Below, in pieces: positions 8,585-16,159 of a stretch of 64,000 bases of DNA. The stretch covers positions 1-64,000 of the forward strand of contig CAJUMU010000006.1 of assembly GCA_910587675.1 (NCBI GenBank), written 5' to 3'. The notes under the pieces were generated by a model. That model did not search any database, was not told where the DNA came from, and was given only the letters and a program-made list of their open reading frames with translations. Made by a program: the position numbers and the translations under genes. The DNA is from an uncultured Alistipes sp. Lineage in GTDB: Bacteria; Bacteroidota; Bacteroidia; Bacteroidales; Rikenellaceae. The first letter of the stretch is position 1, and every line of letters begins with the position of its first letter.

Positions 8585-9603
8585 AAATTTTCACGCAGCG
8601 GGTTCTCCGCCGACACATACCACTCCGCGAAGCGTTCGATACCCTCTTCGAGCCGCGTAGAGGGGGCGTAACCGATACGCGAGCGCAGACGGCTCGTGTC
8701 GGCCCACGTGCGCACCACGTCGCCGCTCTGCATGGGCATCATGCGAAGCTCGGCCTTGCGTCCCAAAGCGCTCTCCAGCGCGGCGATGAAGTCCATGAGC
8801 CGCATCGGACGGCCGCAGCCGACATTATATATCGTCGTCGGCACGTCGCCATCGGGGGTTTTGTCGATAAGACGCGCCACGCTCCGCACTATGTCGTCCA
8901 CATATGTGAAATCGCGCTCCATGTCGCCGCCATTGAAGACCTTCAGCGGCTCGCCCGCCATGATAGCGCGCGCGAAGAGCATGGGAGCCATGTCGGGACG
9001 TCCCCAAGGTCCGTAAACGGTGAAGAACCGAAGTCCCGACGAAGGGACGCCGAACAGACGGGCATAAACTCCCGCCATGAGTTCGTCGCTGCGCTTGGTG
9101 GCGGCATAGAGCGACACGGGGTTGTCGACGGCATCCTCCTCGCTGAAAGGCACCTTCGTATTGCCGCCGTAAACGGAACTCGACGAGGCGTACAACAGAT
9201 GCCGCACGGGATATCGGCGGCAGCACTCCAGCACGTTGAGAAATCCCGACACGTTGCTGTCGACATAGGCGCGCGGGTTCTCCAGCGAATAGCGCACTCC
9301 CGCCTGCGCCGCGAGGTTGACCACCACGTCGAAGCGCCGCTCCGAAAAGAGGCGATCCATACCCTCGGCATCCTCCAGACGCATTCGCAGAAAGTCGAAC
9401 GACGGATATTTCGCGCTGCGACGGGCCGCGCCCTCCGCCGCATCGTCCCCGACGCCCAGATCAGCGAGTCGGGCGCGCTTCAGGCGCACGTCGTAATAGT
9501 CGTTGACCGAATCGATTCCCGTGACCTCGCATCCTGCCTGCAAAAGGTTGAGGCACAGATGATGGCCGATAAATCCGGCAGCTCCCGTAACGAGTATCTT
9601 CAT
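8581..9603 (-). CDS. NAD-dependent epimerase, UDP-glucuronate 4-epimerase-like
   Basis: A 340-residue extended SDR. The N-terminal TGAAGFIGHHL is the NAD-binding Rossmann motif; SSSSVYGGN carries the catalytic Ser/Thr, and YAATKRSDELM has the YxxxK pair. NDYYDVRLKRARL after the first strand is a strong sign of the UDP-glucuronate 4-epimerase group, which has NDYYD.xLK. The product would be UDP-galacturonate. It opens the four-gene operon and overlaps the GT2 gene by four bases. The specificity is from pattern resemblance only. Confidence 0.88.
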   Translation of the reverse strand: MKILVTGAAGFIGHHLCLNLLQAGCEVTGIDSVNDYYDVRLKRARLADLGVGDDAAEGAARRSAKYPSFDFLRMRLEDAEGMDRLFSERRFDVVVNLAAQAGVRYSLENPRAYVDSNVSGFLNVLECCRRYPVRHLLYASSSSVYGGNTKVPFSEEDAVDNPVSLYAATKRSDELMAGVYARLFGVPSSGLRFFTVYGPWGRPDMAPMLFARAIMAGEPLKVFNGGDMERDFTYVDDIVRSVARLIDKTPDGDVPTTIYNVGCGRPMRLMDFIAALESALGRKAELRMMPMQSGDVVRTWADTSRLRSRIGYAPSTRLEEGIERFAEWYVSAENPLRENL

Positions 9604-9652
9604 ATTCTGTTTTTTCGGTAATAAACTCTTTTTCTTGTCGCCCTATCGGAGG

Positions 9653-9660
9653 CAAAATTA
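9653..9660 (-). promoter_or_regulatory. -7 element for the epimerase operon
   Basis: On the minus strand this reads TAATTTTG, matching TAnnTTTG, about 50 bases before the epimerase start. The -33 element is less clear. Confidence 0.4.
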
Positions 9661-9724
9661 ACTTTTTTCGTGCGATTATCATAACAAACCGAGCACAAAA
9701 ATCTCCGACGAGCCTTTTCGGGCA

Positions 9725-9759
9725 AAAACAAAGGCGGGTCGCGCCGAGTGCGACCCGCC
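9725..9759 (-). terminator. Intrinsic terminator of the HMA permease gene
   Basis: GGCGGGTCGC (9733-9742) pairs with GCGACCCGCC (9750-9759). On the minus strand the stem is followed by a T-rich stretch. It lies 20 bases after the stop codon. Confidence 0.85.
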
Positions 9760-9778
9760 CGAAATCGATATCGCGGCG

Positions 9779-11008
9779 TTACTCCGAATATTCGTAACCG
9801 AGCGCTTCTATCGTCCCGATTATATCGGCTGCGCGAGCGTCGCCCTCCACGTAAGCCGCACCCTCGGCCAGATCGACCCGCACGGCGGCAACGCCCTCGA
9901 CCGACGCCAGAGCCTTCTCGACGTTGTTCTTGCAGTGGTTGCAAATCATTCCCCCGATTCTGTAAACTCTCTCCGTTTTCATCTCTTTTTTCTTAGGTTT
10001 TACATATTTCATTATTACGGCCGCCGCGAGCAGGCAACCCAGCAACACGCTCGACGCCGTTTTCACGAATCCCGCATCGGAAACGCCGCAGCAGGCCGCC
10101 GTATGCTCCGAATATGCGAGCGGAAACCACTCGGCGGGCAGAAGATAATCGGTCAGCAGTCCGAAACCCACGGCTCCCGCCACGATAGCGGTCAGATATA
10201 CGAACATCGTCTTGCGCCCCAGCACCTTGCCTATGACCATAATAGCCGCGGTATTGGTCGCGGGGCCAGCCATGAGCAGCACCAAAGCCGCCCCGGGCGA
10301 CAACCCTTTGAGCATGAGCGCGGCGGCGATGGGGATTGATCCCGTGGCGCACAGATACATAGGCACCGACAGAGCCAGCACCAGCAACATGTTGGCCAAG
10401 GGGAACTCGCTGAAAGCGGCGAAGAAGTCGTCGGGCAGGAAAACGGTTATGAACCCCGCGATCGCCAGCCCGACAACGAGCCAACGACCTATGTCCTGCA
10501 CCATATCGACGAACCCGTAACGCAACGCCTCGCGGCACTTGCCCCAAAACGAAAGACGCCGCATCGGTGCGTTATCGGCCGACGCAACATCGTCCGTTTT
10601 TCCGTCGCCCGCCATCGCGCCGACCGCGACGCCTCCCGCCAAGGCCGTCACAAAAGCCGCGACGGGGCGGAGCAATGCGAACGGGAGCCCCAACAGCGAA
10701 CCCGTGGCGAGGATGGAATCCGCGCCCGTCTGCGGAGTGGATATCAAAAACGACACGGTGGCGGCCCGCGACGCCCCCTCGCGGCGCATCGACATGGCGG
10801 CGGGGATCACGCCGCACGAGCACAGCGGCAACGGCACTCCGAAAAGAGCGGCATAAGCCACCGAACGGAAATCGTTGCCCGCGAGATATTTGGAATATAC
10901 GCCCCGCGGCACGAAAGCGTGCAGGACGCCCGCGACGAGAAACCCCAGCAACAGATAGGGCGACATTTCGTTCAGAAGTCGTATGAACGGATAAACGTAT
11001 TCTTGCAT
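9779..11008 (-). CDS. SO_0444-type Cu/Zn efflux permease with C-terminal HMA domain
   Basis: A 409-residue protein with about ten membrane segments of the UPF0718/DUF318 permease type in two halves. The first half has GVPLPLCSCGVIP and a TPQTGADS loop; the second half has LCATGSIPIAAALM and AGPATNT. Residues from about 345 form a heavy-metal-associated domain with GMICNHC, the MxCxxC metal site. Such proteins are assigned to export of copper or zinc; the metal is not proven here. Upstream on the same strand lies an HMA-AraC regulator gene that is broken by a stop codon. The permease has its own -7 element. Confidence 0.88.
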   Translation of the reverse strand: MQEYVYPFIRLLNEMSPYLLLGFLVAGVLHAFVPRGVYSKYLAGNDFRSVAYAALFGVPLPLCSCGVIPAAMSMRREGASRAATVSFLISTPQTGADSILATGSLLGLPFALLRPVAAFVTALAGGVAVGAMAGDGKTDDVASADNAPMRRLSFWGKCREALRYGFVDMVQDIGRWLVVGLAIAGFITVFLPDDFFAAFSEFPLANMLLVLALSVPMYLCATGSIPIAAALMLKGLSPGAALVLLMAGPATNTAAIMVIGKVLGRKTMFVYLTAIVAGAVGFGLLTDYLLPAEWFPLAYSEHTAACCGVSDAGFVKTASSVLLGCLLAAAVIMKYVKPKKKEMKTERVYRIGGMICNHCKNNVEKALASVEGVAAVRVDLAEGAAYVEGDARAADIIGTIEALGYEYSE

Positions 11009-11024
11009 AATCCTAATTTTTACG

Positions 11025-11032
11025 CAAAAATA
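11025..11032 (-). promoter_or_regulatory. -7 element for the HMA permease gene
   Basis: On the minus strand this reads TATTTTTG, matching TAnnTTTG, 17 bases before the start codon. Confidence 0.4.
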
Positions 11033-11106
11033 CTCTCAGCCCCTCCGAGGGGCGTTACATTTTTTTCAGAATAAGTTAACGGCGGCGCGACTCCCGCCGC
11101 CGACGG

Positions 11107-11667
11107 TCACAACTCGTCCAACGATCGGCGGTTCCGAACGCCCGAACGTTTGTAGACGCTCGGCGCGATTCCCGTTTCGCGCTTGAACTGCATGCTGAGG
11201 TGCGCGACGCTCGAATAACCCAGACGGAAAGCGATCTCGCCGAGCGTGAGTTAGTCGTATATCAACAACTCCTTGACGCGCTCGATCTTCTGCGCGATGA
11301 AATACTTCTCGACGGAACGCCCCTCGGTTTCGGAGAAGAGCGTGCTGATATATTTGTAATCGAGGTGCAGGCGATCCGACAGATATTCCGACAGAATCAC
11401 GTCGGGCACGACCTCGTGGGAATAGATCAATTCGACTATGCCGTTCTTCACCGACGAGATTATCCGCGACCGCCGATCCTCCAAAAGTTCGAATCCCGAC
11501 TTTTCGAGACGCGCCACAAGGGTGCGTTTGCGCTCGGCATCCAAATCGCCGACGATCTCCGCCTCGCCCAACGTCACCGACATGACCTCGACGCCCGCGT
11601 GGGCCAACGCCTCGCGAACAGCCGCGATACAACGCGGGCACACCATATTCTTTATATAGAGTTTCAT
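11107..11667 (-). pseudogene. HMA-AraC metal-responsive regulator broken by an in-frame TAA
   Basis: The frame from 11667 to the TGA at 11107 is 187 codons long with one internal stop, TAA at 11251-11253 (codon 139). Residues 1-65 are a HMA-like domain with the metal motif MVCPRC. Then follows the AraC helix-turn-helix domain. The first part ends at ELLIYD; after the stop, LTLGEIAFRLGYSSVAHLS and FKRETGIAPSVYK complete the second helix-turn-helix. AraC proteins have E at the stop position (DELTL), so a single G to T change (GAA to TAA) explains it. The 138-residue product would keep the metal domain but lose the second DNA-binding motif. Alternatives are a sequencing error or a strain-specific lesion. 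Confidence 0.85.
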
Positions 11668-11704
11668 TCCTGAAGACGGTTTGTTTCAAACACAGCTTCT
11701 TACG

Positions 11705-11799
11705 GTTCGCCGTCGGCGGCAGGAGTGCGCGAGCCTCGGGCGAGCAGCAGTCCGCCGCGTGGGGCGGCGGCGAACTGCCGACATTGCACAGCAATGTCG
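11705..11799 (+). repeat. Dispersed intergenic repeat family 1, copy 2
   Basis: It begins GTTCGCCG, has the central GCAGTCCGCCGC arm facing GGCGGCGAACTGC, and ends in the hairpin CGACATTGC/GCAATGTCG. It lies between the nfnB (gltA) terminator and the start of the HMA-AraC gene. It is about 90 percent alike to the copy at 42802 by eye. Confidence 0.88.
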
Positions 11800-11828
11800 A
11801 AAAGCATCCTTACAGCTTGCCTCCTATA

Positions 11829-11863
11829 AAAAAATTCGAGCCGCGACAGCTTGCGGCTCGAAC
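11829..11863 (-). terminator. Intrinsic terminator of the nfnAB operon
   Basis: TTCGAGCCGC (11836-11845) pairs with GCGGCTCGAA (11854-11863). On the minus strand it is followed by seven T. It lies ten bases after the stop of the NfnB gene. Confidence 0.9.
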
Positions 11864-11872
11864 CCTGTTTTA

Positions 11873-13264
11873 TCAGGCTTTGCCGTTCCTTATATATTCG
11901 TCGATGGCGCGCGCGGCCCGTCGCCCCGCACCCATTGCCAGAATGACGGTAGCGGCACCCGTTACGGCATCGCCGCCCGCGAAGACGCCCTTGCGGGTGG
12001 TGGCTCCCGCCTCGTCGGCCACGATACAGCCGCGGCGATTGGTCTCCAACCCCTCGGTCGTCTGCTTCAGCAGCGGATTGGGCGAGGTGCCCAACGCCAT
12101 GATTACCACGTCGCACTCCAACTCGAAGTCGGAGCCCTCCTTCACCACGGGCGAACGGCGTCCGCTCTCGTCGGGCTCGCCCAACTCCATCTCCACGCAG
12201 TTCAGACCGCGCACCCAACCGTTATCGGTACCCAGCACGCGCGTGGGATTGGTGAGCATGCGGAACTCGATGCCTTCCTCCTTGGCGTGGTGCACCTCCT
12301 CGCGGCGCGCGGGCAGCTCGGCCTCGCTGCGTCGGTAGATTATCGTCGCCTCCGCGCCCAGACGCTTGGCCGTACGCACGGCATCCATAGCCACGTTGCC
12401 GCCGCCGACGACAGCCACGCGCTTACCCACATAGATTGGCGTATCGTACCCCTCGTCGTACGCGCGCATGAGATTGGCGCGCGTCAGGAACTCGTTGGCC
12501 GAGACCACTCCGTTCAGGTTCTCGCCCTCGATGCCCATGAAACGCGGCAGACCCGCGCCCGAACCGATGAACACAGCGTCGAAACCCTCGTCGTCGAGCA
12601 GCGAATCGATGGTAATCGTACGCCCCACCACCACGTCGGTCTCAAATTTCACGCCCAACTCGCGCAACGAGTCGATCTCGCGCGCGACGATCCTCTCTTT
12701 CGGCAGACGGAACTCGGGAATGCCGTAAACCAGCACGCCGCCCAACTTATGCAACGCCTCGAACACCGTAACGTCGTATCCCGTCTTCGCCAGATCGCTC
12801 GCACAGGCCAGACCCGACGGGCCGCTGCCTATGACCGCCACGCGATGGCCGTTCGCGGGAGCTTTGTCACAGCTCTTGCAGTCGTTTTCCAGACTCCAGT
12901 CGCCCACATACCGCTCCAACTTGCCGATAGCCACGGGCTCGCCCTTGATGCCGAGAATGCACGAACCCTCGCACTGCGTCTCCTGCGGGCATACGCGTCC
13001 ACAGATGCTCGGCAGCGAGCTGTCCTCGGCTATGACGGCCGATGCCGCCGCCATGTCGCCCTCCAGCACCTTGCCGATGAAAGCGGGAATATTTATACCC
13101 ACGGGGCACGCCGCGACGCATCGCGGGTTCTTGCACCCCAGACATCGCGAAGCCTCTGTGCGCGCCTCCTCGCCGTCGTACCCGTAACACACCTCGTCGA
13201 AATTGGTTGCACGCACGCGAGGATCCTGCTCGCGCACGCTCACGCGCGGAATCTTATTTGCCAT
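11873..13264 (-). CDS. gltA: NfnB/GltA-type NADPH oxidoreductase large subunit
   Basis: A 463-residue protein usually annotated as NADPH-dependent glutamate synthase (homotetrameric). It has an N-terminal Fe-S domain (CLGCKNPRCVAACPVGINIP, and CGRVCPQETQCEGSC), an FAD-binding segment (VIGSGPSGLACASDLA) and an NADPH-binding segment (VVGGGNVAMDAVRTAKRLG). Next to the FNR-like gene at 13254-14114, which overlaps it by 11 bases, it fits NfnB, the large subunit of the NADH-dependent reduced ferredoxin:NADP+ oxidoreductase. That complex couples ferredoxin and NADH oxidation to NADPH formation by electron bifurcation/confurcation. No glutamate synthase large subunit is nearby, which favours this reading over glutamate synthesis. 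Confidence 0.88.
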   Translation of the reverse strand: MANKIPRVSVREQDPRVRATNFDEVCYGYDGEEARTEASRCLGCKNPRCVAACPVGINIPAFIGKVLEGDMAAASAVIAEDSSLPSICGRVCPQETQCEGSCILGIKGEPVAIGKLERYVGDWSLENDCKSCDKAPANGHRVAVIGSGPSGLACASDLAKTGYDVTVFEALHKLGGVLVYGIPEFRLPKERIVAREIDSLRELGVKFETDVVVGRTITIDSLLDDEGFDAVFIGSGAGLPRFMGIEGENLNGVVSANEFLTRANLMRAYDEGYDTPIYVGKRVAVVGGGNVAMDAVRTAKRLGAEATIIYRRSEAELPARREEVHHAKEEGIEFRMLTNPTRVLGTDNGWVRGLNCVEMELGEPDESGRRSPVVKEGSDFELECDVVIMALGTSPNPLLKQTTEGLETNRRGCIVADEAGATTRKGVFAGGDAVTGAATVILAMGAGRRAARAIDEYIRNGKA

Positions 13265-14114
13265 AACAATCGCATTTATGTTTTTCGTTAGCCTGCGCCT
13301 CGTGCGAACGGTACATCGACTGGCGGCGCATAGCCTCGTCGAAGTCGACCTTATGGCCGTCGAACTCGGGACCGTCCACGCACGTGAAGAGCATACGGCC
13401 GTCCACGCTCACGCGGCAGGCTCCGCACATGCCCGTGCCGTCCACCATAAGCGCATTGAGCGACACCGTAGTGGGCAGCGAGTATTCGCGAGTCGTGAGG
13501 GTGACGAACTTCATCATTATCATCGGACCGATGGCCACGCACTCGTCGTAATGTTTTCCCTCGGTCTCGATCAGCTCCTTGATCTTGCCCGTGACCATGC
13601 CTTTGAATCCGCGGCTGCCGTCGTCGGTGGCGATATAGAGATTGTCGGCCACGGCCGCCATTTCGTCGGTATAGATCAGCATCGACTCGGTCTTCGCTCC
13701 GATAATCACATCGGCCGCAACGCCGTGTTCGTGCAGCCACTTCACCTGCGGATAGACGGGAGCCGTGCCCACGCCGCCAGCGACGAACAGATAGCGGCGG
13801 TCGCGAAGCTCCTCCGACGACATCTTGACGAACTCGGAAGGATTGCCCAACGGACCCGCGAAATCGGCCAGACAATCGCCCTCGGCAAGGGCGCACATCT
13901 TGCGCGTCGACACGCCTATGGTCTGGATGACGATGGTGACGGTGCCGTCGGCAGGATCGAAATCGGCGATGGTGAGCGGTACCCGCTCGCCCTGCTCGTC
14001 AACGCGAACGATGACGAACTGCCCCGGCAAAGCGCTTTGCGCCACTCGCGGAGCCTCTACCCGCAGCAGCCAGATATTTTCTGCGAGCGGTCTCTTCTCT
14101 ACAATCTTAAACAT
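13254..14114 (-). CDS. NfnA/sulfide dehydrogenase-type FAD/NAD-binding small subunit
   Basis: A 286-residue protein of the ferredoxin-NADP reductase-like group (PyrK/SudB/NfnA). It has an FAD-binding barrel, an NAD-binding segment (FVAGGVGTAPVYPQ) and a C-terminal [2Fe-2S] cysteine cluster (GTGMCGACRV, then LFTCVDG). With the next gene it forms NfnAB. The start at 14114 is only six bases from a 23-bp inverted repeat, so its promoter very likely lies in or beyond a segment flanked by that repeat. See the repeat entry at 14121. Confidence 0.9.
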   Translation of the reverse strand: MFKIVEKRPLAENIWLLRVEAPRVAQSALPGQFVIVRVDEQGERVPLTIADFDPADGTVTIVIQTIGVSTRKMCALAEGDCLADFAGPLGNPSEFVKMSSEELRDRRYLFVAGGVGTAPVYPQVKWLHEHGVAADVIIGAKTESMLIYTDEMAAVADNLYIATDDGSRGFKGMVTGKIKELIETEGKHYDECVAIGPMIMMKFVTLTTREYSLPTTVSLNALMVDGTGMCGACRVSVDGRMLFTCVDGPEFDGHKVDFDEAMRRQSMYRSHEAQANEKHKCDCYGK

Positions 14115-14120
14115 AATAAA

Positions 14121-14230
14121 CGAGAGTTCTTAATATGAACTCGGTATCGGGGTTAGTTTGCATGCGCCGCTTAATGGACGCAATCCTAAAAAATTTCAGT
14201 CAAGCGACGAGTTCATATTAAGAACTCTCG
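14121..14230. repeat. Perfect 23-bp inverted repeats flanking a 64-bp segment; candidate invertible promoter
   Basis: The sequence at 14121-14143 is the exact reverse complement of 14208-14230. Each half is itself a palindrome with 6-bp arms and a 7-bp spacer, GAGTTC-N7-GAACTC, the architecture of tyrosine-recombinase crossover sites at invertible promoters in Bacteroides. The whole lies between nfnA (start 14114, minus strand) and the end of the DUF1573 gene. Inside, TTAGTTTG at 14153-14160 is one base off TAnnTTTG and points away from nfnA in the orientation given. It might instead be a long stem in the RNA that ends the DUF1573 transcript. No recombinase gene is in the window. Confidence 0.6.
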
Positions 14231-14269
14231 TCTATGCGATTCCCAAATCGCGCCTTCAAAATCTCAGCA

Positions 14270-15412
14270 TTACTCGACCACGACAGCCGTCACACGCAAC
14301 GTCTGCATCGGCCGCGACGGGTCGTCGGTGATGATTCTCACGCGGTCGACCCATACGCCGTAATCGACCTCCGAGGTGTCGAGCGTGAATTTTACGACCG
14401 TCTTACCTCCCGCCGCGACGCGGTCGCCCGCCTTCAGAGAGCATTTCAAAGCCTTGCTTTGCCACTCCACGGCACGGATAACCAACTCATTGTCACCCAT
14501 GTTAGACAATTCCAACGAAGCGTCGGCAACCATTCGGCCGTGTTTTACATCGCCAAATTTAATAAATTTTTTTGATAATTCGCCTTTCGGCGACGACATA
14601 TCGTCCGCCGCCGTGTCGTGGCGATCGACGGCTATGGCGTGCACGCTCAACATGGTGCGAGCCCGCCGCCCGTCGATATCCACCCCCAGAACGTCGCTCA
14701 GGGTGCCGTAACGGTCGCTGTCGGAAAGCACCTCATAGGCAATGACGATGGCGCCTTTTTCGCCCGCCTTAAGCATTCGCGGCGCCTCAATGCGAAGCAT
14801 GCCGCTCCGCTCCAACTCCTCGAACGACAACCGAACGTCGCGTCCCGAAGTATTGATCCACCCGATGCTCTCCTCCACCCTCTCGCCGCGACCGACGTAT
14901 GCGAAGGCCCGAAAGTTGGAATCGAAACGCACTCCGCCGCCCATATCGAACGGATAAAGCTCCTCGGTGCTCTTCACGCGCGGAGTCACCACGCCCTCGA
15001 CGAGCAGCGTCACGGGTTCGGTCGCCCCCGAGATCTGCACCGATATGCCTTTCGAAAAGTGCCCGGGGCGGTTCATAGGATCGAACGACACGACGATCTC
15101 GCCCTTCTCACCCCGCATGACGGGTTTGCGCGAATACGACGGCGTCGTGCAACCGCACCCCGACGCGACATCCAGAACGACGACGGGTTTGGACGAGACG
15201 TTCGTAAACACGAAAGTATGCTCGACCTTCCCTCCGTCCTCGGCCACATCGCCGAAATTCCACTTCTCATGATCGAAACGCACTGTCTGCGTCCCCTTGC
15301 CGCCGGCGGCAGACTCCTGCGACCGCGCAACCGACGGAAACCCGAGCGCGCAAGCCGCCAACATCGTGACAAAAGCCACCGAAATCCGACTATTATATAA
15401 TGTATATCCCAT
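14270..15412 (-). CDS. Secreted DUF1573 domain protein
   Basis: About 380 residues from the ATG at 15412. An upstream ATG at 15442 is unlikely because it would put a promoter -7 element inside the gene. A hydrophobic N-terminus (ISVAFVTMLAACALGFPSVARS) works as signal peptide. Residues after it match DUF1573: WNFGDVAEDGGKVEHTFVFTN, then SGCGCTTP and VSFDP. Later parts repeat the immunoglobulin-like pattern (FGDVKHGRMVADASLELSN). Such domains occur in many Bacteroidetes exported proteins of unknown role. The gene is monocistronic or reads toward nfnA. Confidence 0.85.
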   Translation of the reverse strand: MGYTLYNSRISVAFVTMLAACALGFPSVARSQESAAGGKGTQTVRFDHEKWNFGDVAEDGGKVEHTFVFTNVSSKPVVVLDVASGCGCTTPSYSRKPVMRGEKGEIVVSFDPMNRPGHFSKGISVQISGATEPVTLLVEGVVTPRVKSTEELYPFDMGGGVRFDSNFRAFAYVGRGERVEESIGWINTSGRDVRLSFEELERSGMLRIEAPRMLKAGEKGAIVIAYEVLSDSDRYGTLSDVLGVDIDGRRARTMLSVHAIAVDRHDTAADDMSSPKGELSKKFIKFGDVKHGRMVADASLELSNMGDNELVIRAVEWQSKALKCSLKAGDRVAAGGKTVVKFTLDTSEVDYGVWVDRVRIITDDPSRPMQTLRVTAVVVE

Positions 15413-15420
15413 ATCGGGAG

Positions 15421-15428
15421 CAAAGTTA
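15421..15428 (-). promoter_or_regulatory. -7 element for the DUF1573 gene
   Basis: On the minus strand this is TAACTTTG, a full match. It lies only eight bases before the ATG at 15412, so the transcript would have a very short leader or none. Confidence 0.5.
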
Positions 15429-15457
15429 TATTTTTTTTGCATTTTTTTTGCGAATTA

Positions 15458-15489
15458 TTTGCACGAAAGAAAAATTGCCTCTATATTTG
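15458..15489 (+). promoter_or_regulatory. Promoter of tRNA-Asn
   Basis: TTTG at 15458-15461 and TATATTTG at 15482-15489 are separated by 20 bases, a textbook Bacteroidetes promoter. The tRNA begins 40 bases later. Confidence 0.8.
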
Positions 15490-15528
15490 CACTCGCAAAA
15501 CAGAACAAAACACAACGTTCTTTACAAA

Positions 15529-15602
15529 GCCTGAATAGCTCAGTTGGTTAGAGCACATGACTGTTAATCATGGGGTCCTAGGTTCAAGTCCTTGTTCAGG
15601 CG
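15529..15602 (+). tRNA. tRNA-Asn (anticodon GTT)
   Basis: The acceptor GCCTGAA (15529-15535) pairs with TTCAGGC (15595-15601). D-arm AGCTCAGTTGGTTAGAGC, anticodon loop with GTT, and the T-arm GGTTCAAGTCC are all present. No encoded CCA. Confidence 0.96.
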
Positions 15603-15688
15603 CTTACGCGAAGGCTGCGACAGACTTCGTCGGAATCAAGAGTTCGTTCAACGAATTTCAAAATTCCTCGAAAAAAATCGCAAAAAGA

Positions 15689-15720
15689 TTTGCAGATATA
15701 AAAAACATTGCTTACCTTTG
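15689..15720 (+). promoter_or_regulatory. Promoter of tRNA-Val
   Basis: TTTG at 15689-15692 and TACCTTTG at 15713-15720 are separated by 20 bases. The tRNA begins 21 bases later. Confidence 0.8.
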
Positions 15721-15741
15721 CAACGCCTTTAGTAATTAAAA

Positions 15742-15816
15742 GGGAGCTTAGCTCAGCTGGTTCAGAGCGTCTGCCTTACAAGCAGAGGGTCGGGGGTTCG
15801 AATCCCTCAGCTCCCA
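15742..15816 (+). tRNA. tRNA-Val (anticodon TAC)
   Basis: The acceptor GGGAGCT (15742-15748) pairs with AGCTCCC (15809-15815). The anticodon stem TCTGC/GCAGA encloses CTTACAA, so the anticodon is TAC. T-arm GGGTTCGAATCCC is intact. Confidence 0.96.
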
Positions 15817-15822
15817 CAAGAA

Positions 15823-15856
15823 AACAAGCACTTACAATGATGTAAGTGCTTGTTTC
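15823..15856 (+). terminator. Intrinsic terminator after tRNA-Val
   Basis: AACAAGCACTTACA (15823-15836) pairs perfectly with the segment at 15841-15854, loop ATGA, followed by a T-rich run. Confidence 0.9.
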
Positions 15857-15926
15857 GTTTACGGCAGATGTATTAAAAGCAGCGTATAATCGCCTACCGG
15901 CAAGGAGTGTCCTCGTGCCTCTCGGT

Positions 15927-16150
15927 TCAGAAAAATTCTTCCGCGTATTCAACCGTTCCGCCGACAGGGTCGGCATCATCCCTCAGGCGAATGCACATAT
16001 AATATTCGGGCAAGAGATCGAACGGAGGGAAAATCCCGTAATCTTGCGCCTTGACATATCCCGACAGAGCGTACCGGCATGAGCGAACGCCTCGCCCACC
16101 AACTCGCAAACGGCATCGTAATCGGCGGCGGTCTCCTCTCTTATTATCAT
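15927..16150 (-). pseudogene. GNAT acetyltransferase remnant with internal deletion and frame change
   Basis: On the minus strand an ATG at 16150 begins MIIREETAADYDAVCELV and GEAFAHA, a typical start of YhbS-like GNAT enzymes. After about 25 codons the frame closes. A second frame then gives YGIFPPFDLLPEYYMCIRL and ends DPVGGTVEYAEEFF at 15927; this matches the usual C-terminus of the same family (PF.VP.EYFM.. and GTV.Y...F). The central acetyl-CoA binding part is gone. So an internal deletion of about 100 codons left both ends. It lies ten bases after the dehydrogenase gene, once probably in the same operon. Confidence 0.65.
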
Positions 16151-16159
16151 ACCTCGAAT

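Noticed and set aside
11873..13264. Glutamate synthase small subunit
   Set aside because: No large subunit is nearby and the FNR-like partner overlaps it, so NfnB is the better reading.
14121..14230. Simple terminator reading of the inverted repeat
   Set aside because: Not excluded, but a 64-base loop and no good T run make it a poor intrinsic terminator; the palindromic half-sites are better explained as recombinase sites.
15776..15979. Minus-strand frame ending with GAEGFEPPTLCL
   Set aside because: The ending is the antisense of tRNA-Val, a well-known spurious protein tail; the frame also crosses the terminator.
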